Shown piece by piece: positions 36,150 to 44,895 of a DNA stretch of 64,000 bases. This DNA is from Alistipes excrementigallinarum (GTDB lineage Bacteria > Bacteroidota > Bacteroidia > Bacteroidales > Rikenellaceae): contig DXIP01000009.1 of the NCBI GenBank assembly GCA_019112825.1, positions 124,001 to 188,000 on the forward strand, given 5' to 3'. The notes under the pieces are model-generated. The model did not search any database. It was not told where the DNA came from and worked only from the letters and a program-made list of their open reading frames with translations. The position numbers were made by a program, and so were the translations under genes. Numbering within the stretch: position 1 is the first letter of the stretch; the number at the start of each line of letters is the position of its first letter.

Positions 36150-37028
36150 CTATTCCAGCTCGGCGAGCTTGTCGAGCGCCATGGCGACCATCTTCCGTAC
36201 GAAGGGCTTGTAGTCCGTGCAGGCGTCGAGCGCCACGCGCTGGGCGATAATCGTGCAGATGGTGGCGGCGCGGTGGCCCATCAGGGCGGCGAGTCCGGCC
36301 AGCGCCGAGCCCTCCATCTCGAAGTTGGTGATGCGGCGCCCCTCATACTCGAACGACTCGATTTTCTCGTTCAGGTGGATGTCCTGTGGTTCGAGCCGTA
36401 CCCAGCGCCCCTGCGGTGCATAGAAGCCCGGGGCGGCGATGGTGATGCCCTCGCGCGTCGTGTCGCGGAAGTGCTCGAAGAGCGTCCGGTCGGCATCGAT
36501 GAAGTAGGGCTTCGGCAGCAGTTCGTTCCAGCCGGTGTGGCGCATGAAGGCCTGCTCGATGGCCAGGTCGCAGACGTCGTTGCGTCCCTTGTAGTAGTTG
36601 AGCAGTCCGTCGAAGCCGACCGACGTGCGCGAGAAGACGAACTCCCCTACGCGGATGTCGGGCTGCAGCGCCCCCGAGGTGCCCAGACGCACGAGCGTCA
36701 GCCGCTGCTTTTCGCTCTTCTCCTGGCGGGTGGCGAAGTCGACGTTGACCAGCGCGTCGAGCTCCGTGACCGAGATGTCGATGTTGCCGATGCCGATGCC
36801 CGTCGAGAGGACGGTCATGCGCTTGCCGCGGTAGGAGCCCGTCACGGTGTGGAATTCGCGGTTGGTCACCTCGCACTCGCGCGAGTCGAAGAACTCGGCC
36901 ACCATGGCCACGCGGCCCGGGTCGCCGACCAGGATAACGGTGGGCGCAACCTGTCCGGGATGCAGATGAAGGTGGAAAATCGAGCCGTCGTCGTTGATAA
37001 TCAATTCGGAAGGTGGGATTGTTCTCAT
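36150..37028 (-). CDS. nucleoside phosphorylase (uridine phosphorylase-like)
   Basis: 292 aa. The PNP/UDP family-1 phosphate-binding start VILVGDPGRVAMVAEFF and the ribose-binding FEMEGSALAGLAALMGH are present. It splits nucleosides with phosphate for salvage. Longer than E. coli Udp by about 40 residues. ATG at 37028 (MRTIPPSELI) follows a TACTTTTA box at 37061-37068 (minus strand). 91 bases separate it from dnaN downstream. Confidence 0.9.
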   Translation of the reverse strand: MRTIPPSELIINDDGSIFHLHLHPGQVAPTVILVGDPGRVAMVAEFFDSRECEVTNREFHTVTGSYRGKRMTVLSTGIGIGNIDISVTELDALVNVDFATRQEKSEKQRLTLVRLGTSGALQPDIRVGEFVFSRTSVGFDGLLNYYKGRNDVCDLAIEQAFMRHTGWNELLPKPYFIDADRTLFEHFRDTTREGITIAAPGFYAPQGRWVRLEPQDIHLNEKIESFEYEGRRITNFEMEGSALAGLAALMGHRAATICTIIAQRVALDACTDYKPFVRKMVAMALDKLAELE

Positions 37029-37153
37029 GGTAGCCTCTTTTTTTATTTTTATAATTGGCATAAAAGTAATAATTTTACCTCGAATAACAAAACAATCAAC
37101 CGGCAAATTCTTGCAAATACGTATAACATATTTTAATAAACTCTCAGAGAATC

Positions 37154-38542
37154 ATGACTTTGATTAAATCCATCTCCGGCATTCGGGGAACCATCGGAGG
37201 ACATGCGGGCGACAACCTCACGCCGCTCGACGTGGTGAAGTTCACGACGGCCTACGCCCGTCTGATTGCCGAGCGCAACCCCGGTCGGAAGCTGACCATC
37301 GTCATCGGCCGCGACGCCCGCATATCGGGTGAAATGGTGGCCAATCTGGTCGAGGGAACGCTGCTCGGCTGCGGCGTCGACGTGGTGAACGTCGGGCTCT
37401 GCACCACGCCCGGAACGGAGCTGGCCGTCACGGCGCACAAGGCCGACGGCGGCATCATCATCACCGCATCGCACAACCCGCGCCAGTGGAACGCCCTGAA
37501 GCTGCTCAACGGCGAGGGTGAGTTTCTGAGCGACGCCGAGGGCAAGCGCGTGCTTGCGATGGCCGAGGGGGAGGATTTCGCCTACCCCGAAATCGACGGC
37601 ATCGGTCACGTCGTTTCGCGCGAGTCGTACAACGAACGCCACATCGAGCAGGTGCTGGCGCTGCCGCTGGTCGACGTGGAGGCCGTCCGCGCCCGGAAGT
37701 TCAAGGTGGTCGTCGACGCCGTCAACTCGGTGGGCGGCATCGTGATGCCCGAGCTGCTGCGCCGTCTGGGGTGCGAGGTGGTCGAGCTCAACTGCGAGCC
37801 GACGGGCGAATTTGCCCACAACCCCGAGCCGCTGCCGCAGAACCTGACCCAAATCGCGCAGGTCATCGTCCGCGAGAAGGCCGACCTGGGCATCGTGGTC
37901 GACCCCGACGTCGACCGTCTGGCCTTTGTCAACGAGGACGGCACGATGTTCGTCGAGGAGTATACGCTGGTGGCCGTGGCCGACTACGTGCTGTCGCACA
38001 AGGTGGGCAATACGGTCTCGAATCTCAGCTCGTCGCGTGCGCTGCGCGACGTGACGGAGCGTCACGGTGGTCGTTACTACGCTTCGGCCGTCGGCGAGGT
38101 GAACGTCGTGGCGAAGATGAAGGAGGTCGGCGCCGTCATCGGCGGCGAGGGCAACGGCGGAGTCATCTATCCCGAGCTGCACTACGGCCGTGACGCACTG
38201 GTGGGTACGGCCCTCTTCCTGACCCATCTGGCCAAGTGCGGCATGACCATGACGCAGCTGCGCGCCACCTATCCGGCCTACTACGCCTCGAAGAACAAAA
38301 TCGAGCTGACGCCGGCCATCGACGTGGATAAAGTGCTGCGTGAGATAAAGGCCCGCTATGCCGGTGAGAAGGTGAACGATATCGACGGCGTAAAGATTGA
38401 TTTCGCGGAGAACTGGGTGCACCTGCGCAAGTCGAATACCGAGCCCATCATCCGCGTCTATACCGAGGCGAAGTCGATGGAGGAGGCCGATGCGCTGGCG
38501 CAGCGTTTTATCGGCGAAATCAAGCAAATCTGCAACCTGTAA
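37154..38542 (+). CDS. glmM: phosphoglucosamine mutase / phosphomannomutase family enzyme
   Basis: 462 aa alpha-D-phosphohexomutase. The active-site serine loop is TASHNPRQWNA, the metal loop DPDVDRLAF, the sugar-binding loop GEGNGGV, and the C-terminal phosphate loop RKSNTEPIIRVY. In Bacteroidota such single-copy proteins are usually GlmM, feeding UDP-GlcNAc and peptidoglycan; a mannose/glucose mutase is the alternative, so the symbol is tentative. Leads an operon with the next three genes (gaps of 6-15 bases). Confidence 0.88.
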   Translation: MTLIKSISGIRGTIGGHAGDNLTPLDVVKFTTAYARLIAERNPGRKLTIVIGRDARISGEMVANLVEGTLLGCGVDVVNVGLCTTPGTELAVTAHKADGGIIITASHNPRQWNALKLLNGEGEFLSDAEGKRVLAMAEGEDFAYPEIDGIGHVVSRESYNERHIEQVLALPLVDVEAVRARKFKVVVDAVNSVGGIVMPELLRRLGCEVVELNCEPTGEFAHNPEPLPQNLTQIAQVIVREKADLGIVVDPDVDRLAFVNEDGTMFVEEYTLVAVADYVLSHKVGNTVSNLSSSRALRDVTERHGGRYYASAVGEVNVVAKMKEVGAVIGGEGNGGVIYPELHYGRDALVGTALFLTHLAKCGMTMTQLRATYPAYYASKNKIELTPAIDVDKVLREIKARYAGEKVNDIDGVKIDFAENWVHLRKSNTEPIIRVYTEAKSMEEADALAQRFIGEIKQICNL

Positions 38543-38557
38543 AACTCAAATCAACGA

Positions 38558-39004
38558 ATGACGACCATGAATCGGAGACAAATCTGGATGTGGAGCGCTG
38601 CGGCGCTCCTGCTGGTCGCCTGCGGAGGCAATGCGACCAAAAAGAGTGCGGCGACCAAGGCTGCTCCCGCTGCGGAGACCTCGGCTGCGGAGGCGCCCGC
38701 CTACTGCGGCACCTACCGGGGAACGGTACCTGCGGCCGACTGCCCGGGCATCGAACTGACGCTCACGCTCTCCCCCGACGGCCGCTACGAGCAGACGTGG
38801 AACTACATCGAGCGCGAAGGCATCTTCACGGACCGTGGCCCCTATATGGTCGAGGGCGATGTGCTGACGCTCCAGCCCGAGGACGACGGCGTTGCCCTCT
38901 ATTACAAGCTGGACGGGGAGCGTCTGCTCAAGCTCGATGCCGACCGCAAGCCGCTTGACGGGGAGCAGGCACCCAACTACGAACTCCGTAAAATCGCAAA
39001 ATAA
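38558..39004 (+). CDS. NlpE-like copper resistance lipoprotein
   Basis: 148 aa. A signal peptide with lipobox LLLVACGG (lipidated Cys near residue 22) precedes an Ala/Thr-rich linker and an NlpE N-terminal-like beta domain (YCGTYRGTVPAADCPGIELTLTL, with two cysteines that could pair). It should be an outer-membrane lipoprotein. The E. coli homologue senses surface and copper stress, a role not shown for the short Bacteroidota forms. An alternative start is at 38567. Confidence 0.85.
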   Translation: MTTMNRRQIWMWSAAALLLVACGGNATKKSAATKAAPAAETSAAEAPAYCGTYRGTVPAADCPGIELTLTLSPDGRYEQTWNYIEREGIFTDRGPYMVEGDVLTLQPEDDGVALYYKLDGERLLKLDADRKPLDGEQAPNYELRKIAK

Positions 39005-39013
39005 CACACGAGT

Positions 39014-40381
39014 ATGGATAAAGCAAAGAAGTATGTCGAGGAGCACAAGGAACAGTTCCTCAACGAGTTGTTCGAGCTACTGAGGATTCCTTCCATCAGC
39101 GCCCAGTCGGAGCACAAGCCCGACATGCGCCGCTGCGCCGAGTGGCTGGCCGCATCGCTCAAGCGTTCGGGCGCCGACCGTGCCGAGGTGATGGAGACGG
39201 CTGGCAATCCGGTGGTCTATGCCGAGAAGCGGGTGTCGGATGCGGCGCCCACTGTGCTGGTTTACGGCCACTACGACGTCATGCCGGTCGACCCGCGCGA
39301 GGAGTGGAACACCGAGCCCTTCGAACCGGTGATTCGCGACGGCCGCATCTGGGGCCGCGGTGCCGACGACGACAAGGGACAGCTCTTCATGCACGCCAAG
39401 GCCTTCGAGGCGATGTGCGCCACGGGAACGCTTCCCTGCAACGTCAAGTTCATGCTCGAGGGTGAGGAGGAGATTGGTTCGGCAAGCCTCTACGCCTTCT
39501 GCGAGCAGCACCGCGAGCTGCTCAAGGCCGACATCATTCTGGTCTCGGACACCTCGATGCTCTCGATGGATACGCCGTCGATTACCTGCGGTCTGCGCGG
39601 TCTGGCCTACATGGAGGTCGAGGTGACGGGGCCCGATCACGACCTGCACTCGGGCCTCTACGGCGGTGCGGTGGCCAATCCGGCCAACGTGCTGGCGCGG
39701 CTGGTAGCCGACCTCATCGACGACCAGGGCCGGGTGACGATTCCGGGATTCTACGACGACGTGCGCGAACTGACCCCCGCCGAGCGAGAGGCCTTCAACC
39801 GCGCACCGTTCGACGCCGAGGCCTACAAGCGTGCGCTCGATGTCGAGGAGCTGGCGGGTGAGGCCGGCTATACGACTCTGGAGCGTACGGGCGTGCGCCC
39901 CTCGCTCGACGTCAACGGCATCTGGGGCGGATACATCGAGGAGGGAACCAAGACGATTATCCCCTCGAAGGCTTCGGCCAAGATTTCGATGCGTCTGGTG
40001 CCCCACCAGGATTACCACAAAATCGGCGAGCTGTTCCAGCGTCACTTCGAGGCCGTGTCCCCCAAGTGCGTGAAGGTGCGCGTCAAGGCGCTGCACGGCG
40101 GCATGCCCTATGTGGCTCCCACCGACATGCCCGCCTACAAGGCGGCCGAGCGGGCCGTCGAGGAGACCTTCGGCAAGAAGCCGCTCCCCTTCTACTCGGG
40201 CGGTTCGATTCCCGTCATCAGCGGCTTCGAGTCGATTCTGGGCATCAAGTCGCTGCTCATGGGCTTCGGTCTGGGCCAGGATGCGATTCATTCGCCCAAC
40301 GAGAGCTACGGCCTCGACCAGTTCTTCCGCGGCATGGAGACCATTCCGCTGTTCTACAAGTATTTCGCCGAGTTGCGGTAG
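39014..40381 (+). CDS. M20-family dipeptidase/peptidase
   Basis: 455 aa zinc peptidase. Metal ligands and catalysis: YGHYDVMPVDP (His and Asp), WGRGADDDKGQ (bridging Asp), LEGEEEIGS (catalytic and metal Glu), DTSMLSMDTPS, and a C-terminal His (QDAIHSPNE). An inserted dimerisation domain includes DHDLHSGLYGG. It probably cleaves dipeptides in the cytoplasm. Same operon as glmM. Confidence 0.93.
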   Translation: MDKAKKYVEEHKEQFLNELFELLRIPSISAQSEHKPDMRRCAEWLAASLKRSGADRAEVMETAGNPVVYAEKRVSDAAPTVLVYGHYDVMPVDPREEWNTEPFEPVIRDGRIWGRGADDDKGQLFMHAKAFEAMCATGTLPCNVKFMLEGEEEIGSASLYAFCEQHRELLKADIILVSDTSMLSMDTPSITCGLRGLAYMEVEVTGPDHDLHSGLYGGAVANPANVLARLVADLIDDQGRVTIPGFYDDVRELTPAEREAFNRAPFDAEAYKRALDVEELAGEAGYTTLERTGVRPSLDVNGIWGGYIEEGTKTIIPSKASAKISMRLVPHQDYHKIGELFQRHFEAVSPKCVKVRVKALHGGMPYVAPTDMPAYKAAERAVEETFGKKPLPFYSGGSIPVISGFESILGIKSLLMGFGLGQDAIHSPNESYGLDQFFRGMETIPLFYKYFAELR

Positions 40382-40387
40382 CGCGCC

Positions 40388-41170
40388 ATGTTCGAGGAGT
40401 ATCTGGATTTTGCCGTAGGGATGGCCCGCGAGGCGGGACGCATCCAGCTCACCTACTTCCGCGGCGACGACCTGGCCATGAAGACCAAGTCGAACGTCTC
40501 GGATGTGGTGACGCGTGCCGACCGCGAAAGTGAGGAGCTCATCGTCCGGAGCATTCTGGAGCGCTACCCTACGCATGCGATTCTGGGCGAAGAGGGCGGC
40601 GCGCGCGGCGATGCCGCGAGCGAGTGGCGCTGGGTGGTCGACCCGTTAGACGGCACGACCAACTACAGCCAGGGGCTGCCCGTCTTCTGCGTCTCAATTG
40701 CGCTGCAATACCGGGGCGAGACGGTCGTCGGGGTGGTCTATGCCCCCTATCTGCGCGAGCTCTTCACTGCCGTGCGCGGCGGAGGGGCCTGGTGCCGGCG
40801 CGGCGACGGAGAGCCCGTACGGCTGCACGTCTCGACGAAGCAGCGCCTTGACTGCTCGGTCGTTGCAACGGGATTCCCTTACGACAAGAGCGAGAATCCC
40901 GACAACAACAGCGACAACGTCGCCCGAATCCTCCCCCATGTGCGCGACGTGCGCCGGATGGGGGCTGCGGCTTACGACCTGTCGTGCGTGGCGGCGGCGA
41001 TGCTCGACGGTTTCTGGGAGCTGAACCTCCACGAGTGGGATGTCTGCGCGGCGTCGCTGCTCGTCATCGAGGCGGGCGGCATCGTCGAGTCGCTGCGCGC
41101 CGACCGCGGCGTCTCGCCCGTGGCGGGCAGTGCGGCGCTGGTCGAGCAGATGAAGCGCTACGTGCGCTGA
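40388..41170 (+). CDS. inositol monophosphatase family protein (SuhB/CysQ-like)
   Basis: 260 aa Mg-dependent phosphatase. Metal motifs: GEEGG (Glu), DPLDGTTNYSQGLP (Asp-Pro-Leu-Asp-Gly-Thr) and WDVCAASLLVIEAGG. It could act on inositol phosphate, 3'-phosphoadenosine phosphate or similar. 6 bases after the peptidase; ends before a strong terminator that closes the four-gene unit. Confidence 0.92.
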   Translation: MFEEYLDFAVGMAREAGRIQLTYFRGDDLAMKTKSNVSDVVTRADRESEELIVRSILERYPTHAILGEEGGARGDAASEWRWVVDPLDGTTNYSQGLPVFCVSIALQYRGETVVGVVYAPYLRELFTAVRGGGAWCRRGDGEPVRLHVSTKQRLDCSVVATGFPYDKSENPDNNSDNVARILPHVRDVRRMGAAAYDLSCVAAAMLDGFWELNLHEWDVCAASLLVIEAGGIVESLRADRGVSPVAGSAALVEQMKRYVR

Positions 41171-41235
41171 TTGTGCCGGTTGCGGGACGGCGGGCGGAGG
41201 TCCTGTCGGGTCGCGCATCGGATGTGGGTATATAC

Positions 41236-41273
41236 AACGAGGGCGGGGTTTCGACCCCGCCCTCGTTCTCTTT
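41236..41273. terminator. bidirectional terminator between converging operons
   Basis: A 14-bp stem AACGAGGGCGGGGT (41236-41249), TTCG loop, complement 41254-41267, followed by CTCTTT. Confidence 0.88.
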
Positions 41274-41293
41274 GAGGCGACCTGTTTGCCGCG

Positions 41294-41977
41294 TCAGCGC
41301 ATCTCCTCGAAGGCGTAGCGCACCGCCCGGTTGAGCAGCGCCACGAAGGGCTGCGTCTGGCGCATCCGCTCGAGCGTGAACTCCAGCAGCCGCCCGTCGA
41401 GCAGCTCGCGCTCCGTCATGCGCCGTTCGAGCAGGAACTCCTTGAGGCGCAGCAGCTCGTCGTAGGGGCTGCCCGACGGGAAGCCCTTCGGCGTGCGGCG
41501 CAGCGCGTTGTCGCGGCAGAGCGTGAATGCGTCGGCCTGGCGGATGGTCCGCTCGACCTCGGCGCCGTTGTCGAAAATCTCGTCGCGCACCGAGCGCAGC
41601 ACCACCGGCTCGGGGCAGTAGAGCCCCACGGCCAGCATGTGTCCGTAGGTAGAGCCTTCGCCGGTGTCGGGCTCCACATGGAAGTAGTAGCCGGCATAGC
41701 CCGACTTCTTGCCGCCCGGGGCGATGTAGGCGCCGATGTGCTCCTTGTAGGGTCTCTTGTCGGGGCTGAAGCGCGTGTCGCGCGCAATGCGGTAGGTGCA
41801 GTCCTGCACGCGCAGCCCGCGAACGGAGGGGTCGAACGACGAAATGCCGTCGATTAGCTGCTCCGTAAAACCGGCGAAGCGCGTTTTCACGCGCTTCCAC
41901 TCGGCCCGGTGAGCGTCGAACCACTCCCGGTTGTTGTTGTCGTGCAGCTCCCTGAGGAATGCAATGACCTCCTTCAT
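41294..41977 (-). CDS. DUF2461 domain protein
   Basis: 227 aa, whole-length DUF2461 match by eye: FLRELHDNNNREWFDAHRAEW at the start, RIARDTRFSPDKRPYKEHIGAYI in the middle, and GYYFHVEPDTGEGSTYGHML. The function is unknown; the family is widespread and cytoplasmic. It begins 1 base after the glyA stop, so it is co-transcribed with it. Confidence 0.9.
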   Translation of the reverse strand: MKEVIAFLRELHDNNNREWFDAHRAEWKRVKTRFAGFTEQLIDGISSFDPSVRGLRVQDCTYRIARDTRFSPDKRPYKEHIGAYIAPGGKKSGYAGYYFHVEPDTGEGSTYGHMLAVGLYCPEPVVLRSVRDEIFDNGAEVERTIRQADAFTLCRDNALRRTPKGFPSGSPYDELLRLKEFLLERRMTERELLDGRLLEFTLERMRQTQPFVALLNRAVRYAFEEMR

Positions 41978-41978
41978 G

Positions 41979-43259
41979 CTACCACGCGAAGAGCGGATAG
42001 TTGGCCATCAGTGCGTTGACGTCGCGGCGCACGGCTGCGATGTTCTCCTCGTTCTCGGGGTCGTTGAGCACGCGGTCAATCAGCCCGACGATGTAGTCCA
42101 TCTCGTTCTCCTTCAGTCCGCGGGTGGTGATGGCCGGCGTACCGAAGCGCAGACCCGAGGTCTGGAACGGCGAACGGGTGTCGAACGGAACCATGTTCTT
42201 GTTGGTCGTGATGTCGGCCGCCACGAGGCACTTCTCGGCCAGCTTGCCGGTCAGCTCGGGGAACTTGGTGCGCAGGTCGACCAGCATCAGGTGGTTGTCC
42301 GTACCGCCCGATACAATCTTGTAGCCGCGCTTGATGAAGGCCTCGGCCATTGCGCGGGCGTTCTTCTGCACCTGCGTCTGGTACTCCTTGTAGCTGGGTT
42401 CCAGCGCCTCGCCGAAGGCTACGGCCTTGGCGGCGATGACATGCTCGAGCGGACCGCCCTGGATGCCCGGGAATACGGCCGCGTTGATAATCTGCGACAT
42501 CTTCTTGATGACACCCTTCGGCGTGGTGAGGCCCCACGGATTGTCGAAGTCCTTGCCCATGAGGATGATGCCGCCGCGCGGACCACGCAGCGTCTTGTGG
42601 GTGGTCGAGGTGACGATGTGGGCATACTTCACGGGGTTGTCGAGCAGCCCGGCGGCGATGAGGCCGGCCGTGTGGGCCATGTCGACCATCAGCAGCGCAC
42701 CTACCTTGTCGGCGATTTCGCGCATGCGCTTGTAGTCCCATTCACGCGAATAGGCCGAAGCGCCGCCGACGATGAGCTTGGGCTTGCACTCCAGCGCCTT
42801 GCGCTCCATGGCGTCGTAGTCGATGCGGCCCGTGGCCTCGTCGAGCTGGTAGCCCACGGCCTTGAAGTACTTGCCCGACATGTTGACCGGCGAACCGTGC
42901 GAGAGGTGGCCTCCGTGTGCGAGGTCGAGTCCCATGAAGGTGTCGCCCGGATGCATCACGGCAAAGAATACCGCCATGTTGGCCTGCGCTCCCGAGTGGG
43001 GCTGGACGTTGGCGTATTCGGCGCCGTAGAGCCGGCAGATGCGCTCGATGGCCAGCGACTCGACCTTGTCGACCACTTCGCAGCCGCCGTAGTAGCGGGC
43101 GGCGGGATAGCCTTCGGCATACTTGTTCGTGAGGACCGAGCCCATGGCCTCCATGACCTGGTCGCTGACGAAGTTCTCCGATGCGATGAGTTCGATGCCG
43201 CGCATCTGACGACTGCGCTCGGCGGCAATCAGGTCGAAAATCTGGGTGTCTCTTTTCAT
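41979..43259 (-). CDS. glyA: serine hydroxymethyltransferase
   Basis: 426 aa, normal GlyA length. The PLP lysine is in TSTTHKTLRGPRGG; YSREWDYKRM and the HMDVTTHK-like region VDMAHTAGLIAAGL are in place. It interconverts serine and glycine and loads one-carbon units on tetrahydrofolate. ATG at 43259 (MKRDTQIF). Upstream lies an unusual repeat-rich spacer whose transcript on this strand would be purine-rich. Confidence 0.97.
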   Translation of the reverse strand: MKRDTQIFDLIAAERSRQMRGIELIASENFVSDQVMEAMGSVLTNKYAEGYPAARYYGGCEVVDKVESLAIERICRLYGAEYANVQPHSGAQANMAVFFAVMHPGDTFMGLDLAHGGHLSHGSPVNMSGKYFKAVGYQLDEATGRIDYDAMERKALECKPKLIVGGASAYSREWDYKRMREIADKVGALLMVDMAHTAGLIAAGLLDNPVKYAHIVTSTTHKTLRGPRGGIILMGKDFDNPWGLTTPKGVIKKMSQIINAAVFPGIQGGPLEHVIAAKAVAFGEALEPSYKEYQTQVQKNARAMAEAFIKRGYKIVSGGTDNHLMLVDLRTKFPELTGKLAEKCLVAADITTNKNMVPFDTRSPFQTSGLRFGTPAITTRGLKENEMDYIVGLIDRVLNDPENEENIAAVRRDVNALMANYPLFAW

Positions 43260-43299
43260 GTCTGTTTTTATTTGAAAGGATTTCAATGCGTTCCGTTTC

Positions 43300-43464
43300 G
43301 TCGCTCGCTCCGGCGGCCTGCCTCCTGTCGTCCGGTTCCAGCCATCCGGCCTCTGTTTTCTGCCGTCCGGTCTCCGCCGTCCGGCTTTACGGTCCTGCCG
43401 TCCAGCCCTCGCCTTTCGGCCCTCCGGCCCTCCCCGTCCGGCCCTCCGGTGTTCGGCCCGAAGA
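43300..43464. repeat. degenerate TCCGG-rich repeats between glyA and fabG
   Basis: TCCGG occurs about eight times in this stretch, in words such as CCGTCCGG and CCCTCCGG at irregular 8-20-base spacing. The + strand is strongly pyrimidine-biased. No coding potential is evident. Confidence 0.65.
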
Positions 43465-43541
43465 GGTTGCCGAGCGATTGTACAAAGATAGTAATATTCG
43501 GCAATTTCCCGCTCGGAGAAAGCGCATTAAAATATTTTTCT

Positions 43542-43549
43542 TATCTTTG
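43542..43549 (+). promoter_or_regulatory. -7 box for fabG
   Basis: TATCTTTG, 37 bases before the ATG. Confidence 0.7.
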
Positions 43550-43586
43550 TCGTGCAAAATCGGATTTTACCAAAAACAAAATAACT

Positions 43587-44333
43587 ATGAAATTACTCGA
43601 AGGCAAGGTCGCCGTCATCACGGGTGCAGCCCGCGGTATTGGCAAGGCCATCGCTCTGCAGTTCGCCAAGGAGGGTGCGAACATCGCGTTTACGGACCTG
43701 GTAATCGACGAGAACGGCAAGGCTACCGAAGCCGAAATCGCCGCCCTGGGTGTCAAGGCCAAGGGCTATGCGTCGAACGCCGCCAACTTCGAAGAGACCC
43801 ACAAGGTCATCGACGAAATCGTGAAGGAGTTCGGCCGCATCGACATTCTGGTCAACAACGCCGGCATTACGAAGGACGGTCTGATGATGCGCATGTCGGA
43901 GGCTCAGTGGGACGCCGTGCTGACGGTGAACCTCAAGTCGGCATTCAACTTTATCCACGCCGTTGTGCCCGTCATGGCACGTCAGCGCAGCGGTTCGATT
44001 ATCAACATGTCGTCGGTTGTGGGCGTGAGCGGCAATGCCGGTCAGTGCAACTACTCGGCCTCGAAGGCCGGTATGATTGGCCTGGCCAAGTCGATTGCCA
44101 AGGAGATGGGTCCCCGCGGCATCCGTGCCAACTGCATCGCCCCGGGCTTCATCATCACCGACATGACCAACCAGCTTTCGGACGAGGTGAAGGAGAACTG
44201 GTGCAAGCAGATTCCGCTGCGTCGCGGCGGTACGCCGGAGGATGTCGCCAAGGTGGCGCTCTTCCTCGCATCGGACCTCTCGTCCTACGTGAGCGGCCAG
44301 GTCATCCACTGCTGCGGTGCGATGAACTGCTAA
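43587..44333 (+). CDS. fabG: 3-oxoacyl-ACP reductase
   Basis: 248 aa SDR enzyme of fatty-acid elongation. Cofactor loop TGAARGIG (12-19), NNAG (90-93), catalytic Ser at 142/143 (NMSSVVG) and YxxxK at 156-160 (YSASK). The tail GQVIHCCGAMNC is Cys-rich but common in this phylum. It uses NADPH to reduce 3-oxoacyl-ACP. It stands alone rather than in a fab cluster and has its own promoter and terminator. Confidence 0.95.
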   Translation: MKLLEGKVAVITGAARGIGKAIALQFAKEGANIAFTDLVIDENGKATEAEIAALGVKAKGYASNAANFEETHKVIDEIVKEFGRIDILVNNAGITKDGLMMRMSEAQWDAVLTVNLKSAFNFIHAVVPVMARQRSGSIINMSSVVGVSGNAGQCNYSASKAGMIGLAKSIAKEMGPRGIRANCIAPGFIITDMTNQLSDEVKENWCKQIPLRRGGTPEDVAKVALFLASDLSSYVSGQVIHCCGAMNC

Positions 44334-44378
44334 ACGCACGGCGGGCTCCCGACTCTTCGGAGGTCGGCTCAGGAGCAA

Positions 44379-44408
44379 CGGGACATCCTCGGCGGATGCC
44401 CCGTTTTT
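44379..44408 (+). terminator. intrinsic terminator after fabG
   Basis: CGGGACATCC (44379-44388) pairs with GGATGCCCCG (44394-44403) with one mismatch, followed by TTTTT. Confidence 0.8.
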
Positions 44409-44567
44409 CGTCGGCGGGAGGCTTTCGGCAGTCATTTGCTGCATGCAGTATGGCTTTCATCGCATTTTTTCAGCCTTTTGGAGCTATTGTGACCGGATTG
44501 GACTAAATTGATGCATGAATTGAGCTGTTTTTGTGTGGGAGGAATGACGTAACACCGAATATTTTTA

Positions 44568-44575
44568 TATATTTG
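44568..44575 (+). promoter_or_regulatory. -7 box for the H1-like gene
   Basis: TATATTTG, 40 bases before the ATG, in an AT-rich leader. Confidence 0.7.
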
Positions 44576-44615
44576 CAAAGAAAATAATCTAACTCTCAAT
44601 TTAATTAACGTAGTT

Positions 44616-44792
44616 ATGGAAGCTTTAGTAGCAAAAATCAACGAAGAGTTCAAGGCATTCCAGGAGAATGCAACGGCTCAGCTGGAGAAGGGCAACAAGG
44701 CCGCCGGTACGCGTGCGCGCAAGGCCGCTCTGGAACTGTCGAAGCTGATGAAGGAGTTCCGCAAGGCATCTCTGGAGGCTGCTGCAAAATAG
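44616..44792 (+). CDS. histone H1-like nucleoid protein (58 aa)
   Basis: 58 aa: MEALVAKINEEFKAFQENAT start, a central Lys/Arg/Ala patch (KGNKAAGTRARKAALELSKL) and a LMKEFRKASLEAAAK end. This matches the small Hc1/H1-like proteins of Bacteroidota, all helix and basic, thought to bind and compact DNA. Own -7 box, AT-rich leader and a strong terminator, which together suggest high, independent expression. Confidence 0.88.
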   Translation: MEALVAKINEEFKAFQENATAQLEKGNKAAGTRARKAALELSKLMKEFRKASLEAAAK

Positions 44793-44809
44793 TTGCAGGC
44801 TCGTGCCAA

Positions 44810-44850
44810 AAAAGAGGCTTTCCTCCGCAGGGGAAAGCCTCTTTTGTTTT
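44810..44850 (+). terminator. intrinsic terminator after the H1-like gene
   Basis: AAAAGAGGCTTTCC (44810-44823) and its full complement (44832-44845), then GTTTT. Confidence 0.92.
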
Positions 44851-44892
44851 GCGGCCGGTGCATGCAGGTGTTTTGCGGCCGGTGCATGCAGG
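44847..44892 (+). repeat. 24-bp tandem duplication
   Basis: The unit at 44847-44870 is repeated at 44871-44892 (22 of 24 bases present), and each copy holds the palindrome TGCATGCA. It lies between the terminator and the end of the phosphoethanolamine transferase gene. Confidence 0.85.
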
Positions 44893-44895
44893 CGT

